From Neodontobutis hainanensis (taxonomy: Eukaryota > Chordata > Actinopteri > Gobiiformes > Odontobutidae), in assembly GCA_024349245.1 (NCBI GenBank), contig JALDNG010002182.1, positions 1 through 64,000 of the forward strand: 64,000 nucleotides of DNA, read 5' to 3'. Every line of letters starts with the position of its first letter. Position 1 is the stretch's first letter. The notes under the pieces are model-generated. The model was not told the DNA's origin, made no database searches, and saw only the letters and a program-made list of their open reading frames with translations. Shown here one piece after another: positions 32,981-43,610 of the stretch. Position numbers and translations under genes: made by a program.

Positions 32981-34125
32981 CTCACCTAAAGGATTAGGAA
33001 TGTGATACTAATACTGTGTTTGACCCCCTTTCGCCTTCAGAACTGCCTTAATTCTATGTATCATTGATTCAACAAGGTGCTATAAGCCTTCTTTAGAAAT
33101 GTTGGCCCATATTCATAGGATAGCATCTTGCAGTTGATGGAGATTTGTGTGGTGCACATACACGAAGCTCCCGTTCCACCACATCCCATAGATGCTCTAT
33201 TGAGACTGTGGGGCCATCTTAGTTCAGTGAACTCACTGTCATGTTCAAGAAATCAATTTGATATGATTCAAGCTTTGTGACCAGGTGCATTATCCTGCTG
33301 GAAGTAGGCATCAGAGGATGAGTACATGGTCATATAGGGATGAAACAGAAACAATGCTCAGGTAGGCCATGGCATTTAAACAATGCCCAATTGGCACTAA
33401 GGGGCATAAAGTGTGCCAAGAAAACATCCCCCACACCATTACACCACCACCACCAGCCTGCACAGTGGTAACAAGGCATGATGGATCCATGTTCTCATTC
33501 TGTTTACGCCAAAGTCTGGCTCTACCATCTGAATGTCTCAACAGAAATTGAGACTCATCAGACTAGGCAACATTTTTCCAGTCTTCAACTGTCCAATTTT
33601 GGTGAGCTCATGCAAATTGTAGCCTCTTTTTCCTATTTGTAGTGGAGATGAGTGGTACCTGGTGGAGTCTTCTGCTGTTGTAGCCCATCTGCCTCAAGGT
33701 TGTGCGTGTTGTGGCTTCACAAATGCTTTGCGGCATACCTCTATTATAACAATATTATTATTTCAGTCAAAGTTGCTCTTCTGTCAGCTTGAATCAGTCG
33801 GCCCATTCTCCTCTGACCTCTAGCATCAACAAGGCATTTTTGCCCACAGGACTGCTGCATACTGGATGTTTTTAACTTTTCACACCATTCTTTGTAAACC
33901 TTAGAGCAGATTGTGAAATACTCAGACTGGCTCATCTGGCACCAACAACCATGTCATGCTCAAAATTGCTTAAATCACCTTTCTTTTTCATTTTGACATT
34001 CACTGAAGTTCAGGAGATTGTCATGACCAGGACCACACCCCTAAATGCACTGAAGCAACTGCCATTTGATTGGTTTATTAGATTCTTGCATTAATGAGAA
34101 ATTGAACAGGTGTTCCTAATAATCA
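32981..34125 (-). mobile_element. Tc1-type transposon inside the DIRS element
   Basis: The left end reads CTCACCTAAAGGATTAGGAA, and the right end CAGGTGTTCCTAATAATC is its truncated inverted partner. On the minus strand, 33311-33541 encodes GRARLWRKQNENMDPSC and GGGGVMVWGMFSWHTL, typical of Tc1 DDE domains. The segment at 33744-33935 encodes a helix-turn-helix part (ARGQRRMGRLIQADRRATL). Several frame breaks and a lost stretch in the right end make it non-autonomous. It must postdate the DIRS element. Confidence 0.85.
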
Positions 34126-34299
34126 ACAACTTGTTCTATTGCTGACAAAATTTGTTCAATATAGAGCATTTTTTTGACATGCGAGATGTCTCACGCAGCT
34201 GTCGGTGATCAAGCCACGTCACCAACAGAGGTTATATAAGCCAATTCTTGGCATGTTTGACACACATGCTTTTGAAGGGGGTCTTTCTTTTGGACTTCA

Positions 34300-34914
34300 T
34301 TGTTAGGAACCACAGACAAGCGATTGGTCAGAACAAAGAATGTTCCCCATAACGTATTGCATTATTATTAATATTTTTACATTAAAATTGTAGCTTTCAG
34401 GCAAAAATAAAAGCTTGCTATGTGTTCCTTTTGACATATTCATGAACCCACCTTAATGAGATGAGTAAATTGACACAATTACTATTCACCGTGGTTGCCT
34501 AAATAAGCCAGTATGCTCAATTTCATATGGGCACTCAGGTTCAAATTTCTGACTAATTATCTGCAGATGTGACATAACCTTCGTGCTCCAGGGTCCACCG
34601 GGAGCAAGCATGCAGGGAGATGACATCACGGGGCCTTCGAATGGGTCTTGTGTTTCAGCGTTTCTGTCTACACCCTAGAGATGGTAGAGAACAAAAGCTA
34701 AGCGTGCCTTTACGTGTCCACCTGGTAACAACTAATGTAAACAGGAAATGGCAAAATCCTGGAATAGCTAAGAACCAGAAGTCAGATGTATTTCAATCAC
34801 TCATGAACAGTATGGGATCCCGTGACTGAACCAAAAGGTCTTTTGGGTCACCAAAAAAGGTCACCAAAAGGTGGACATCTAAACATAAAAGTTTTCTGCA
34901 TAAAATTGAATAAA
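34300..34914. other. gap, nothing recognised
   Basis: No gene or element boundary is supportable here. Bases 34830-34870 show a short direct duplication (CACCAAAA/GGTCACCAAAA). Confidence 0.4.
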
Positions 34915-36530
34915 TACAACATCTGTTATTGGACTCAAATCTGGACTTCCTAAGCTTATCAGAAACCTGGCTCAAGCAAAATGCTCCAACAGCAGCTGTG
35001 AATATTTCTGTATAACATATAATGTTTAGGAGAGATAGAGGAAGTTATAAAGCTGGAGGGGGAGTGATATTTTATATAAAATATACATTAAGGTGTAATA
35101 AAATCAAGTGGTCAAACTGTAAGCAATTAGAATGTTTAGGTCTGAACATCTTGCTGTCGCCACAGATGTCTTTTATTGTTGTTGTAATTTATAGGCCCCC
35201 CTCTTCTGATATCAGCTTTTATGAAAATTTTGAGAATATGTTAAAAGAATGTGACTTCAATAAAGAAGTTATTATAATGGGGTATATGAACATCAATTGG
35301 GAGGATGCAGCTTCTAGAAAAAATCTCAGATCACGGATAAGTTTGACCTAACACAAATAGTCTGTCGGCCACAGACACAAATTGACCTCATATTTACCAA
35401 TAAGATCAAAACGAATTGTAAAATATTTTAATATGTTGACAGGTCTATCTGATCATTATCTTACTCTTATGGCAAGAAAACTCACCAAGAAACGCTTCCA
35501 TCCCTTTATTAAGAAAAATACTAACAAATAGTTTTCCAGTCATAGCTGAAGCCTTCAATAGTTACTTCATCCACTCTGTAGCCAAAATACAAAAACATTT
35601 TACACCAGTAAATACAAGCAGGCCTTTATGTTCGGTTAATACCAGCGCACCAGGTTTCAGTTTAATTAGTGTGACAGAAACAGAGGTATCACAGACCATT
35701 AAGTCACTCAGACCCTCCTGATGCAAAAACATCTTTGGTATGAATGCAGTTATGCTCAAGGAGCTTAGCACATCCATTACACCCCACATTAATAAAATAA
35801 TGTTCCCCAACCTCAGGAAATCATTTGTTGTAGTCCCAATTTTCAAAAGGGGAGATCCTCAGTCCCTGGCAAACTACAGACCTATTAGTATACTTCCCTG
35901 TGTGTCAATAATTATGGAAAAACTCGTGGCAAATCAAATAACTAATTATATAAACACCACACCCTATGCTCTCTATCAAAAGCAGTTTGGCTTTAGAGCC
36001 TATTACTCAACAGAAACAGCAACCTGCTATCTGGTTGAAAACATCAGAGCACTGCTGAACAGAGGAGGGGTTGTTGGTGCTTTATTTTTAGATTTAAATA
36101 TGCACCTAAATGGATCAAATCTTATCTGGTTAACCGCTCCCAACATGTCAGGGTCCAATCCTATCAATCTACAGCCCTCCTTCCCCAAGGATCAATTCTT
36201 GGGCCTTTACTGTTCTCACTCTACATCAATGACCTTTCTTCTGTTTGCAGTGACGTCTCTGTGCTGATGTACGCAGACAACATTGTAGTCTATGGTCATG
36301 GCAGAATTCTCACAAACTCCATGGTTTCCATCTCCATTTGGTTAAAACATTTATGTTTGCTATTAAACACATCTAAAACAGTGGCAATGTTTTTTTTCAT
36401 AAATCCAACAGTTGTATCTGAATACAAATATCTCAACGTGTTAATTGATTCCAAACTGTCTTTCAAATCACATATCACTAAGGTCAGTAATCAAATAAAA
36501 TTCAACTTTAGCAACATTTGAAAAATGAAA
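34915..36530 (+). mobile_element. decayed CR1-type LINE (family N)
   Basis: The endonuclease part is read near 34940 (LSETW-like) and at 35022-35351 (AGGGVIFYIKYTL, VVVIYRPPSSD, EVIIMGYMNINWED). After a deleted linker the RT appears at 35740-36267 (VVVPIFKRGDPQSLANYRPI, QFGFRAYYSTETA, GALFLDLN). It continues at 36261-36521 (MLMYADNIVVYGHG, NTSKTVAMF, HITKVSNQI). Frame changes are frequent, and the region between the D of motif A and the polymerase Y-A-D-x block is distorted. It belongs to a different LINE family from the L2 copies. Downstream to 36990 only AT-rich sequence is seen. Confidence 0.8.
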
Positions 36531-37053
36531 AATCCTCTTTACAACTCTTTACAGTTTACAGTTTTCTCTCTGTCTGTCAATATGCACTATCCCTGAAATA
36601 AATAAATAAAAATCAGATGAAAGAATATGTCATATTTCAGATATTCATTCATTCATTTATTTATTTATTTTTTTCCAAATTTCAAATACCTAAATAAATT
36701 CATGAAAGCAGCACAGTTCTGCTTAATTTGGAACAATAAGAGGCTACAGAATAGTTTTTAAAAGAGGCAGCAATCTCTGCAGGGAATGATCCAGACTCTT
36801 TCCTTTGTCCTCTCCTTCACTTTGGCCCTCACTCTTTCATCTTTCAAACAAGATCTTTTTATTTCTGCATAGTAGTTGTAAATGTTTTTGTATATAATTT
36901 TAATGTTCATTTTAAGAATTACCGTTTTATTAATAAAAGTTCAACACAATGACCAAAGGTTTGTTGTGTTACATTGTGCATGCAAATTTATGTTTCCATC
37001 CATCCATCCATCTTCTACCGCTTATCTGGGGCCGGGTCGCGGGGGCTGCAGTT

Positions 37054-38174
37054 TTAGCAGAGAAACCCAGACTTCCCTCTCCCCAGACACTTTCTCCAGC
37101 TCTTCCGGGGGGATACCGAGGCGTTCCGAGGCCAGCCGAGAGACATAGTCCCTCCAGCGTGCCCTAGGTCTTCCCGAGGTCTCCTCCCGGTGGGACATGC
37201 CCGGAACACCTCCCTAGGAGGCGTCCGGAAGGCATCCGAAACAGATCCCCAAGCCACCTCAGCTGGCTCCTCTCGAAGTGAAGGAGCAGCGGCTTTACTG
37301 AGCTCCTCCCGAGTGACCGAGCTCCTCACCCTATCTCTAAGGGAGCGCCCCGCCACTCTGCGGAGAAAGCTCATTTCGGCCGCCTGTATCCGGGATCTTG
37401 TTCTTTCGGTCATGACCCAAAGCTCATGACCATAGGTGAGGGAAGGAACGTAGATCGACTGGTAAATCAAGAGCTTTGCCTTACAGCTCAGCTCCTTCTT
37501 CACCACGACAGATCGATACATCGACCGCATTACTGCAGAAGCTGCACCGATCTGTCTGTCGATCTCACGCTCCTTCCTTCCCTCACTCGTGAACAAGACC
37601 CCGAGATACTTAAACTCCTCCACTTGAGGCAGGAGCTCTCCACCAACCTTGAGGGGGCAAGCCACCCTTTTCCGACTGAGAACCATGGTCTCAGACTTGG
37701 AGGTGCTGATCCTCATCCCAGCCGCTTCACACTCGGCTGCAAACCACCCCAGTGAACATTGAAGGTCCTGGTTTGATGGAGCCAACAGGACAACATCATC
37801 TGCAAAAAGCAGAGACAAAATCCTGTGGTCCCCAAACCAGACCTGGATCTGAGGTTCGACTATCGGCCGCATTCTCCTCTCCAGTACCCTGGCATAGACT
37901 TTCCCGGGGAGGCTGAGGAGTGTGATCCCTCTGTAGTTGGAACACACCCTCCGGTCCCCCTTCTTAAAAAGAGGGACCACCACCCCGTTCTGCCAGTCCA
38001 GAGGTACTGTCCCCAAACGACAAGCACTGTTGCAGAGGCGTGTCAACCAAGACAGCCACACAACATCCAAAGACTTGAGGTACTCAGGGCGTATCTCATC
38101 CACCCCCGGTGCCTTGCCACCGAGGAGCTTCCCAACTACCTCAGTGACTTCAGCCTGAGTGATGGACGAAACTT
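37054..38174 (-). pseudogene. Rex3 RT with large in-frame deletion
   Basis: The frame is open for about 350 codons from 38103 and continues upstream to 38174 (SITQAEVTEVVGKLLGGKAP). It shows FKKGDRRVCSNYRGITLLS and ERRMRPIVEPQIQ, then jumps straight to WFGDHRILSLLFADDVVLLA. The roughly 100 residues that normally lie between, including the catalytic motif A aspartate, are gone without loss of frame. The C-terminal part is well kept (EFKYLGVLFTSEG, SLTYGHELWVMTERTRSR, RRVAGRSLRDRVRSS). It cannot be an active polymerase. Confidence 0.85.
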
Positions 38175-38175
38175 T

Positions 38176-38490
38176 CTAGAAACTTTCTTGGCACTTTCAG
38201 TGGACAGCAACACCTGGCATGGACTAGACCACTGAGGCCCCACCCACTTTCATTTCAACACTTTGATGTAAACCCAGTCACCAGGCTTAACCTGCAACAA
38301 CGCTACTATATCAGCCAAGTTCTCTCTAGCTCCTTTAACCTGTTGAAATATGACCTTATGGATTTCTGTTAAATGTTGTAAATAATTATAAAATATTGCT
38401 CTAAAGAAGGGTTTTCACTGGGAACATTATATTTCGGAACTGGAAATGGCCTCCTCGTTAACATCTCATGTGGCATCAGATAAGTTATTC
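38176..38490 (-). pseudogene. endogenous retrovirus integrase C-terminal relic
   Basis: The minus strand reads HEMLTRRPFPVP near 38460, HLTEIHKVIFQQ near 38360 and KPGDWVYIK near 38270. It then shows WVGP-like and VLLSTESAKKV text near 38200. This is the C-terminal domain of a gammaretrovirus-like (class I) integrase. Stops interrupt it and no LTR or env is recognised next to it. It separates two Rex3 pieces. It is a decayed fragment and only described here. Confidence 0.65.
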
Positions 38491-39117
38491 TATTGGCCTG
38501 CGATCTCATACACATCAGAGTTAACGGTAATGCGTCTAACCAACTAATTGGTATTCATATTATTTTGCTCTCTCCACAGCCCTATGTGCCCGAGGATGGT
38601 TCACACTGCCAAACCTTTGCCGGATCCCAAGCGTTTTCATCGCCTGACGAAAATGGCCAATGCAAAAGCAGCCCCATTATTCCTAGATAACTGTTTAGGA
38701 ATTCCAAATGTTGAAAATACTTCTCTACACAAGAGTCTTGTCTATCATTCATATCTATGTGATCCAAATATAAAAATAAAAAAAATTATAAAAATAAAAA
38801 TAAAACTTGAAAAAAAATGGACCTGACACTTGGTATTTCACCGAGGGGAGATATGAAAACTTTCTTAATATTATGAAGGTTGCAGACCTGACGTTCTCTC
38901 AACACGCGGTCCACAGTGGGGGCTAGGAGAGGTGCCCACCACGTAATTTGAACTCCAAGCCCTCGGCCTCTGCTTCCTAAGTGGGGTTGAGGAGATCCTT
39001 ACCCCTACATTTAAGATGTTTTCTTAAATGTACATTTAGTATTATTTTTACTACGTATGAGTGATGCATTAATGGAGAGCACTTTCAATTTTTTGTTGTA
39101 TATATGACAATGACAAT
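38491..39117. other. unassigned sequence with a LINE-like tail
   Basis: No gene is recognised in 38491-39060. Bases 39080-39117 (TTGTTGTATATATGACAATGACAATAAAG) resemble the common 3' tail of fish LINEs. This suggests a heavily truncated insertion next to the Rex3 linker. Confidence 0.4.
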
Positions 39118-39411
39118 AAAGATCTATCTAAAGTATTACACCATTCAACAATGTCCCCAGTTGAAGTCAGCAGATTCCCACATCCAATGTAAACAGTGTT
39201 GTCAGGACACTGCTTCCCCCTCCTGAGGCACCGGATGGTTTGCCAGAATTTCTTTGAGGCCGACCAATAGTCCTTCTCCATGGCTTCACCAAACTCCTCC
39301 CAGACCCAAGTTTTTGCCTCCACAACCACCTGGGCTGCAGTCCGCTTGGCCTGCCGGTACCTATCAGCTGCCTCAGGAGTCCCACGAGCCAACCAGGCTC
39401 GATAGGTAGAG
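39118..39411 (-). pseudogene. Rex3 linker fragment
   Basis: The minus-strand reading GTPEAADRYRQAKRTAAQVV, then WEEFGEAMEKDYWSASKKFW and RRLRRGKQCPDNTVY-like text, is the linker between endonuclease and RT of Rex3-type LINEs. It stops at the junction with unrelated sequence near 39118. Confidence 0.8.
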
Positions 39412-39640
39412 GCGGCATGGTGACAGTGTGGTTAGCACTCCGGGCCTCACAGCAAGAAGGTCCTGGGTTTGATTCCTATCCAGGAGAGGGCCTTTCTGTG
39501 TGGAGTTTGCATGTTCTCCCTATGTCTGCGTAGGTTTCCTCTGGGTGCTCCGGTTTCACTTACCACCAAATACATGTACTGTATAGGACTACAGATGGAA
39601 ATTAGCTGTTACCGACCTTGAAGGCACAGTAAAGCAACCC
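39412..39640 (+). mobile_element. SINE inserted in Rex3
   Basis: The head GGCATGGTGACAGTGTGGTTAGCACT, GGTTTGATTCC (box B-like), CCTTTCTGTGTGGAGTTTGC and a tail ending GGACTACAGATGGAAATTAGCTG define it. The same tail is seen in reverse at 53850-53940. The following 135 bp to 39775 share a short string with 22005-22045 but are otherwise unassigned. Confidence 0.8.
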
Positions 39641-40372
39641 TCTCGTTCACTGAGGTGACCTCCTACACATGGCGGTTAAGCTGGGGGGCTATGAGCAAGC
39701 CCACAGCAGCCCACCGCCTCTCACCGCAGTAGTGGACAGTCCAGCCTATCTCTCGAGGATTTGAGTATTAGAACCCAAGCTGTGCGTGGAGTTGAGCCCG
39801 ACTATCTCTAGTCAATATCTTTTAACCTCCCGCACAAGCTCAGGCTCCTTCCCCACTAGCGAGTTGACATTCTATGTCCCTAGCGCCAGATTCTCTGGTC
39901 GGGGATTGAATCCCCGAGCCCCCGCCTTCAACAGTCGCACAATCTACTTTGCACCGGCCCCTTACGGTTCCACCAGCAGGTGGTGGGCCCACAGGAGATT
40001 GGCCCCACGTCGCCCATTTGATCAGTGCCTGGCCGGGCCCCATGGGGAAAGAGCCGGCCAATCCCGGGCCTTTCTCCAGGGTGAGGCCCCGGTTGCGCCT
40101 TACCAGGCAATGTAACGGTCCTTTCTATTTTTTATCCATAAAGGGTTTTGAACTACTCTTTGTCTGGCCCGTCACCTAGGACCTGTTTGCATTGGGAGAA
40201 CCTACCAGGGGCATATAGCCCCTGACAACATAGCTATTAGGATCATTCGGGGCCCTCAAGCCCCTCCACCAAGATAAGGTGGTAGTTCAAGGAGGGGCTG
40301 CAGAGCTATTGTGGGGTTATTGAAATTAACTGAGCGAATGCGTTTCACGTGATTGATTGAGTCTTTTCCTAA

Positions 40373-40857
40373 TCATTTTGTCATTAGGTTGAGATGTTGA
40401 GTAGGTGTGAGGTGGACCTCAGCTGTAGTGCCAGCAAACAAAGAGTACCATGCTCTAAAGTTTTCTGGCCAAGTCATCATACTGGTAGAGACCTGAAGTG
40501 ATGCAGTCACAATGTGCCATGTATTGTGCAAATGGCTCGGCTGGATGTGACACACTTGCAGAGGTATTATAACAAAGCGTGAATGGGCTGGAGGATGGAT
40601 TGAGAGCATTATTTGTTCAACATTTGGTTTAGTCTCAACTTTAGAAGGACCAGATACACTTTGAATAGGCAAAACTGTGAGGTTGTTATATTGCTTTGGC
40701 CTACTGCTGATGGGTGGTGGCTCTGTATCTGAAATGTCATCCTCAGTTAAGTGCCAGGTTATGATTGTGCCATCTGAGAGCCCATTTTGGTGACAGGTGG
40801 CTTGTGTCTTGGTGGGGAGCCTTAAGGTTTGCTTAAAATCATTTGAGACTCCACAAA
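40373..40857 (-). pseudogene. unrecognised open frame
   Basis: The minus strand is open for about 160 codons with no stop from about 40857 to the stop at 40373. It reads SNDFKQTLRLPTKTQATC, LSDGTIITWHLTEDD, EPPPISSRPKQYN, VLPIQSVSG, then HPPAHSRFVIIPLQVCHIQP and HNTWHIVTASLQVS. A start codon is present at 40672. The composition (P, S, T, H-rich) looks protein-like rather than random. I do not recognise it. It lies between Rex3 and the LINE at 40.9 kb. It could be an exon of a lost gene, part of another mobile element, or chance. Confidence 0.3.
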
Positions 40858-40944
40858 CTCATTTTTTCTTTCTTTTCTTACTCTGTCCAATACTGATTTT
40901 CTGTTCTCAAATCCATCTTGTAATGCTCCTGCCTAATATTTCAC

Positions 40945-43394
40945 TTGTTTCAGCTACTGCTGTGGCTAGCACTTGTAGATTTTATTTATGGTCTTTCAGT
41001 TGCCCTCTCCCATAATCACACTTTCTCCCACAGTCCTCGCATCACAGGAAGGGGTGGAGGGACCGGCCTACTTATTCCTAATGAATTGAAGTTCAAAAAG
41101 CTAGCACCCTTGTGTGACAACAGCTCCTTCAAGTTTTATGCTGTTACTATCACCCACCCTGTTAAAAGTCATTTTGTAGTTATCTATTGCTCCCCAGGTC
41201 AGCTTGGACATTTCTTGGAGGAGTTAGATGTGCTTCTTTCATCCTTCCCCGAGGATGGTACCCCACTGGTGGTACTAGGAGACTTCAACATCCACCTTGA
41301 AAAGTCACAGGCTGCTAACTTCAATAACCTGACTGCATCATTTGATCTCAATCAGGTCTCCACATCAGCAACTCACAAGTCTGGTAACCAACTAGATCTT
41401 ATCTACATAAGGTACTGCTCCGCTCGGCATACTCAGGTCACGCCTCTGCACACGTCGGATCATTTCTTTGTAACTCTCAACCTTAACCTAACTTCTCCAG
41501 ACACTGCAACTGTTTTACCGCTGGTCACTCTCTGACGCACTCTCTGTAAAACCTACTCTGCCCTCCTTTGTCCACCTGCTCCCCACCTTTATCGGATTTA
41601 ACAGCTGATGATTTTGCATCTTTCTTTGTAAAGAAAACCTGCTCTCACCCACATCATCAACTCATCTCTCTCCACTGGGTCATTCCCCACAGCTTTTAAA
41701 GAGGTTTGCATTACGCCACTACTGAAGAAACCCACTCTCAACCCTACAATGTTAGAAACCTCTGGAGCGAGTAATGTTTAACCAGCTCTCCTCCTTCTCA
41801 CATGGAACAACCTACTGGACCGCAAACACTCTGGGATCAAGAGAGGACATACCACCGAAACTGCACTGCTCTCAGTCATGAGACTGGCAAAGGCAAATTC
41901 TAAGTCATCTGTTCTCATCTTACTGGATCTGTCTGCTGCCTTTGACACTGTTAATCAGCACATCCTCCTGTCCTCTCTGTGCGATGGGTATCTCTCAAAT
42001 GGCGTTGCAATGGTTCAAGTCCTACCTCTTGGATAGGTCATTTAGAGTAACCTACAGAAAAGAGGTCTCTGAGTCACAACATCTCAATACAGGCGTGTCA
42101 CAGGGCTCAGTGCTCGCTACTCTTTTCCATATACATGACATCCCTTGACTCTGTCATTCAGAAGCAAGGATTTTCCTATCACTGCTATGCGGATGACATT
42201 TAACTCTACTTGTCATTTCAAACGGATGATCCGACGGTCTCTGCTCGCATCTCGGCATGCCTGAGTGACATCTCAATTTGGATGGCAGTAGCTCAGTGAG
42301 TAGAGCAGTTGTCCTTCAACTGAAAGGTAGGTAGTTCAATTCTCACTCTCCCCACAGCTCATACTGTTGTGTCCTTGGGCAAGGCACTTAACCCACCTTG
42401 CCTCCAGTGGCTGTAACTCTGGTAATTACTGTAGAACAATGTAAGTCGCTTTGGATAAAAGCGTCAGCTAAATGAATAAATGTAAATGGATGAAGGACCA
42501 TCACCTGCAGCTGAACCTGCCAAAAACAGAACTGCTTGTGATTCCGGCCGACCCAAAGATCACACACAACCTTTTCCATTCGACAAGAAAACCATCTCCA
42601 TCAACCATTACACCATCCAGCACTGCCAGAAATCTGGTAGTGGTAATTGATGATCAACTAAACTTCACAAGTCATGTTGCCAGCATCACCCGGTCCTGTA
42701 GATTCACTCTCAGCAACATTAGGAGAATTAGACCTTTCCTATCTGAGCACACAACACACATCCTAGTCCAGGCTCTTATATTGTCCAGACTGGATTATTG
42801 CAATATTCTACTTCTGGACTCCCTGCTGCACAACCAAACCTCTGCAGCTGATCCAAAATGCAGCGGCAAGAGTGGTCTTTAATAAACCAAAGAGAGCACA
42901 CATAACTCCTCTCTTCATTAGGTTTCACTGGCTCCAGTTGACCCCCACATCAAGTTCAAAGCTATGCTCTTGGCCTACAAGACCACCACTGGTTCCGCAC
43001 TCTCATATCTTCATTTGCTAATACAGACCTATGTTTCTACCAGATCCTTGCGCTCTGCAAATGAACAACTTCTGGTGGTACCATCCCAATAAGGAAAAAA
43101 ATCACTCCGTGATCAGCAGATTCAGTAGCCATTATTTAAAAAAACGCCTCACAACACATCTCTTCCGTCAACACCTCAACTGACAAACACTGAATTATAC
43201 TTCCTTTCTATCGATTTCTTTTCTTCAAAAAAAAAATATCTGCTATCCTCAGCTTTGTATACTATGCTGGGTTTTTGGTGCACTTATGCTTTTTCTGCCT
43301 TGTGTTGTTAAAATTGCTTACATTGTTTTCCTCACTTGTAAGTCACTTTGGATAAAAGCATCTGCTAAATGAATGAATGTAATGTAAATGTAAT
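40945..43394 (+). mobile_element. APE-type LINE (family K)
   Basis: The endonuclease is read at 40945-41535 (GRGGGTGLLIPNELKFKKL, PLVVLGDFNIHLEKS, THKSGNQLDLIYIR, TSDHFFVTLNLNL). The RT follows in several frames: LILLDLSAAFDTVN near 41920, a decayed QGSVLATLF near 42100, CYADDI near 42190, PKTELLVIPADP near 42520 and RLDYCNILL near 42790. The 3' end carries GTAAGTCACTTTGGATAAAAGC and AATGTAATGTAAATG repeats near 43335-43395. Deletions and stops make it inactive. A SINE sits at 42285-42486 within the RT. Confidence 0.85.
42285..42486 (+). mobile_element. SINE inserted in LINE family K
   Basis: The head GCAGTAGCTCAGTGAGTAGAG and the box B-like GTTCAATTC are followed by GTGTCCTTGGGCAAGGCACT and the tail GTCGCTTTGGATAAAAGCGTC. 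The 6-bp duplicate TGGATG flanks it (42279-42284 and 42487-42492). Removing it restores the LINE reading frame SDISIWM-KDHHLQLN. Its tail is nearly the same as the 3' end of the host LINE. Confidence 0.92.
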
Positions 43395-43610
43395 TAATAC
43401 ATTTTGTGGCCTGGCATTGTCATTTTGGAAAATGCAAGGTCTTCCCCGAAAGAGACAATGTCTGAATGGGAGCATATGTTGTTCTAAAACTTGGATATAC
43501 CTTGTAGCATTGATGGTGCCTTCCCAGTTGTGTAAGCTCCGTCCTTGACCCTTATGCACAGAGATTGTTCCAGATTCTCTGAATCTTTGGTTGATTTTAT
43601 GCACTGTATC
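43395..43610 (-). mobile_element. Tc1-type transposase fragment
   Basis: The minus strand reads GTINATRYIQVLEQHMLPF, then RGRPCIFQNDNARPQ, the Tc1 region around the second catalytic aspartate. Next to it lies KINQRFRESGTISV from the N-terminal DNA-binding half, so the middle is deleted. It lies between two LINE tails. Confidence 0.75.

Larger units (their letters stand above)
31750..34290 (-). mobile_element. DIRS-type retrotransposon, internally deleted
   Basis: A 45-47 bp inverted repeat bounds the segment: 31801-31845 (CAAACATGCCAAGAATTGGC, ATAACCTCTGTTGGTG) and its reverse complement at 34220-34266. Inverted rather than direct terminal repeats are a hallmark of DIRS elements. On the minus strand a gag-like piece (32600-32960) is followed almost at once by a tyrosine-recombinase region (31870-32540). 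The reverse transcriptase and RNase H that normally lie between or beside them are missing. A Tc1-type transposon sits at 32981-34125, between the 5' repeat and the gag-like piece. The exact outer limits are uncertain. Confidence 0.75.
36990..40335 (-). mobile_element. Rex3 (RTE-clade) LINE, broken
   Basis: Read on the minus strand the pieces come in order. A 5' region lies at 39775-40335 (blocks GGGGATTGAATCCCCGAGCC and TTTGCACCGGCCCCTTACGG). A linker follows at 39118-39411, then the RT and C-terminal part at 37054-38174. The 3' end is at 36990-37050, with the (CCAT)n motif CCATCCATCCATCC at 36998. Two foreign blocks separate them: a SINE-containing segment at 39412-39774, and a retroviral integrase relic plus unknown sequence at 38175-39117. 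The Rex3 identification rests on the RT and linker motifs and the tail. Confidence 0.85.

Noticed and set aside
37190..38235. Plus-strand frames over Rex3
   Set aside because: Antisense of the Rex3 RT frame.
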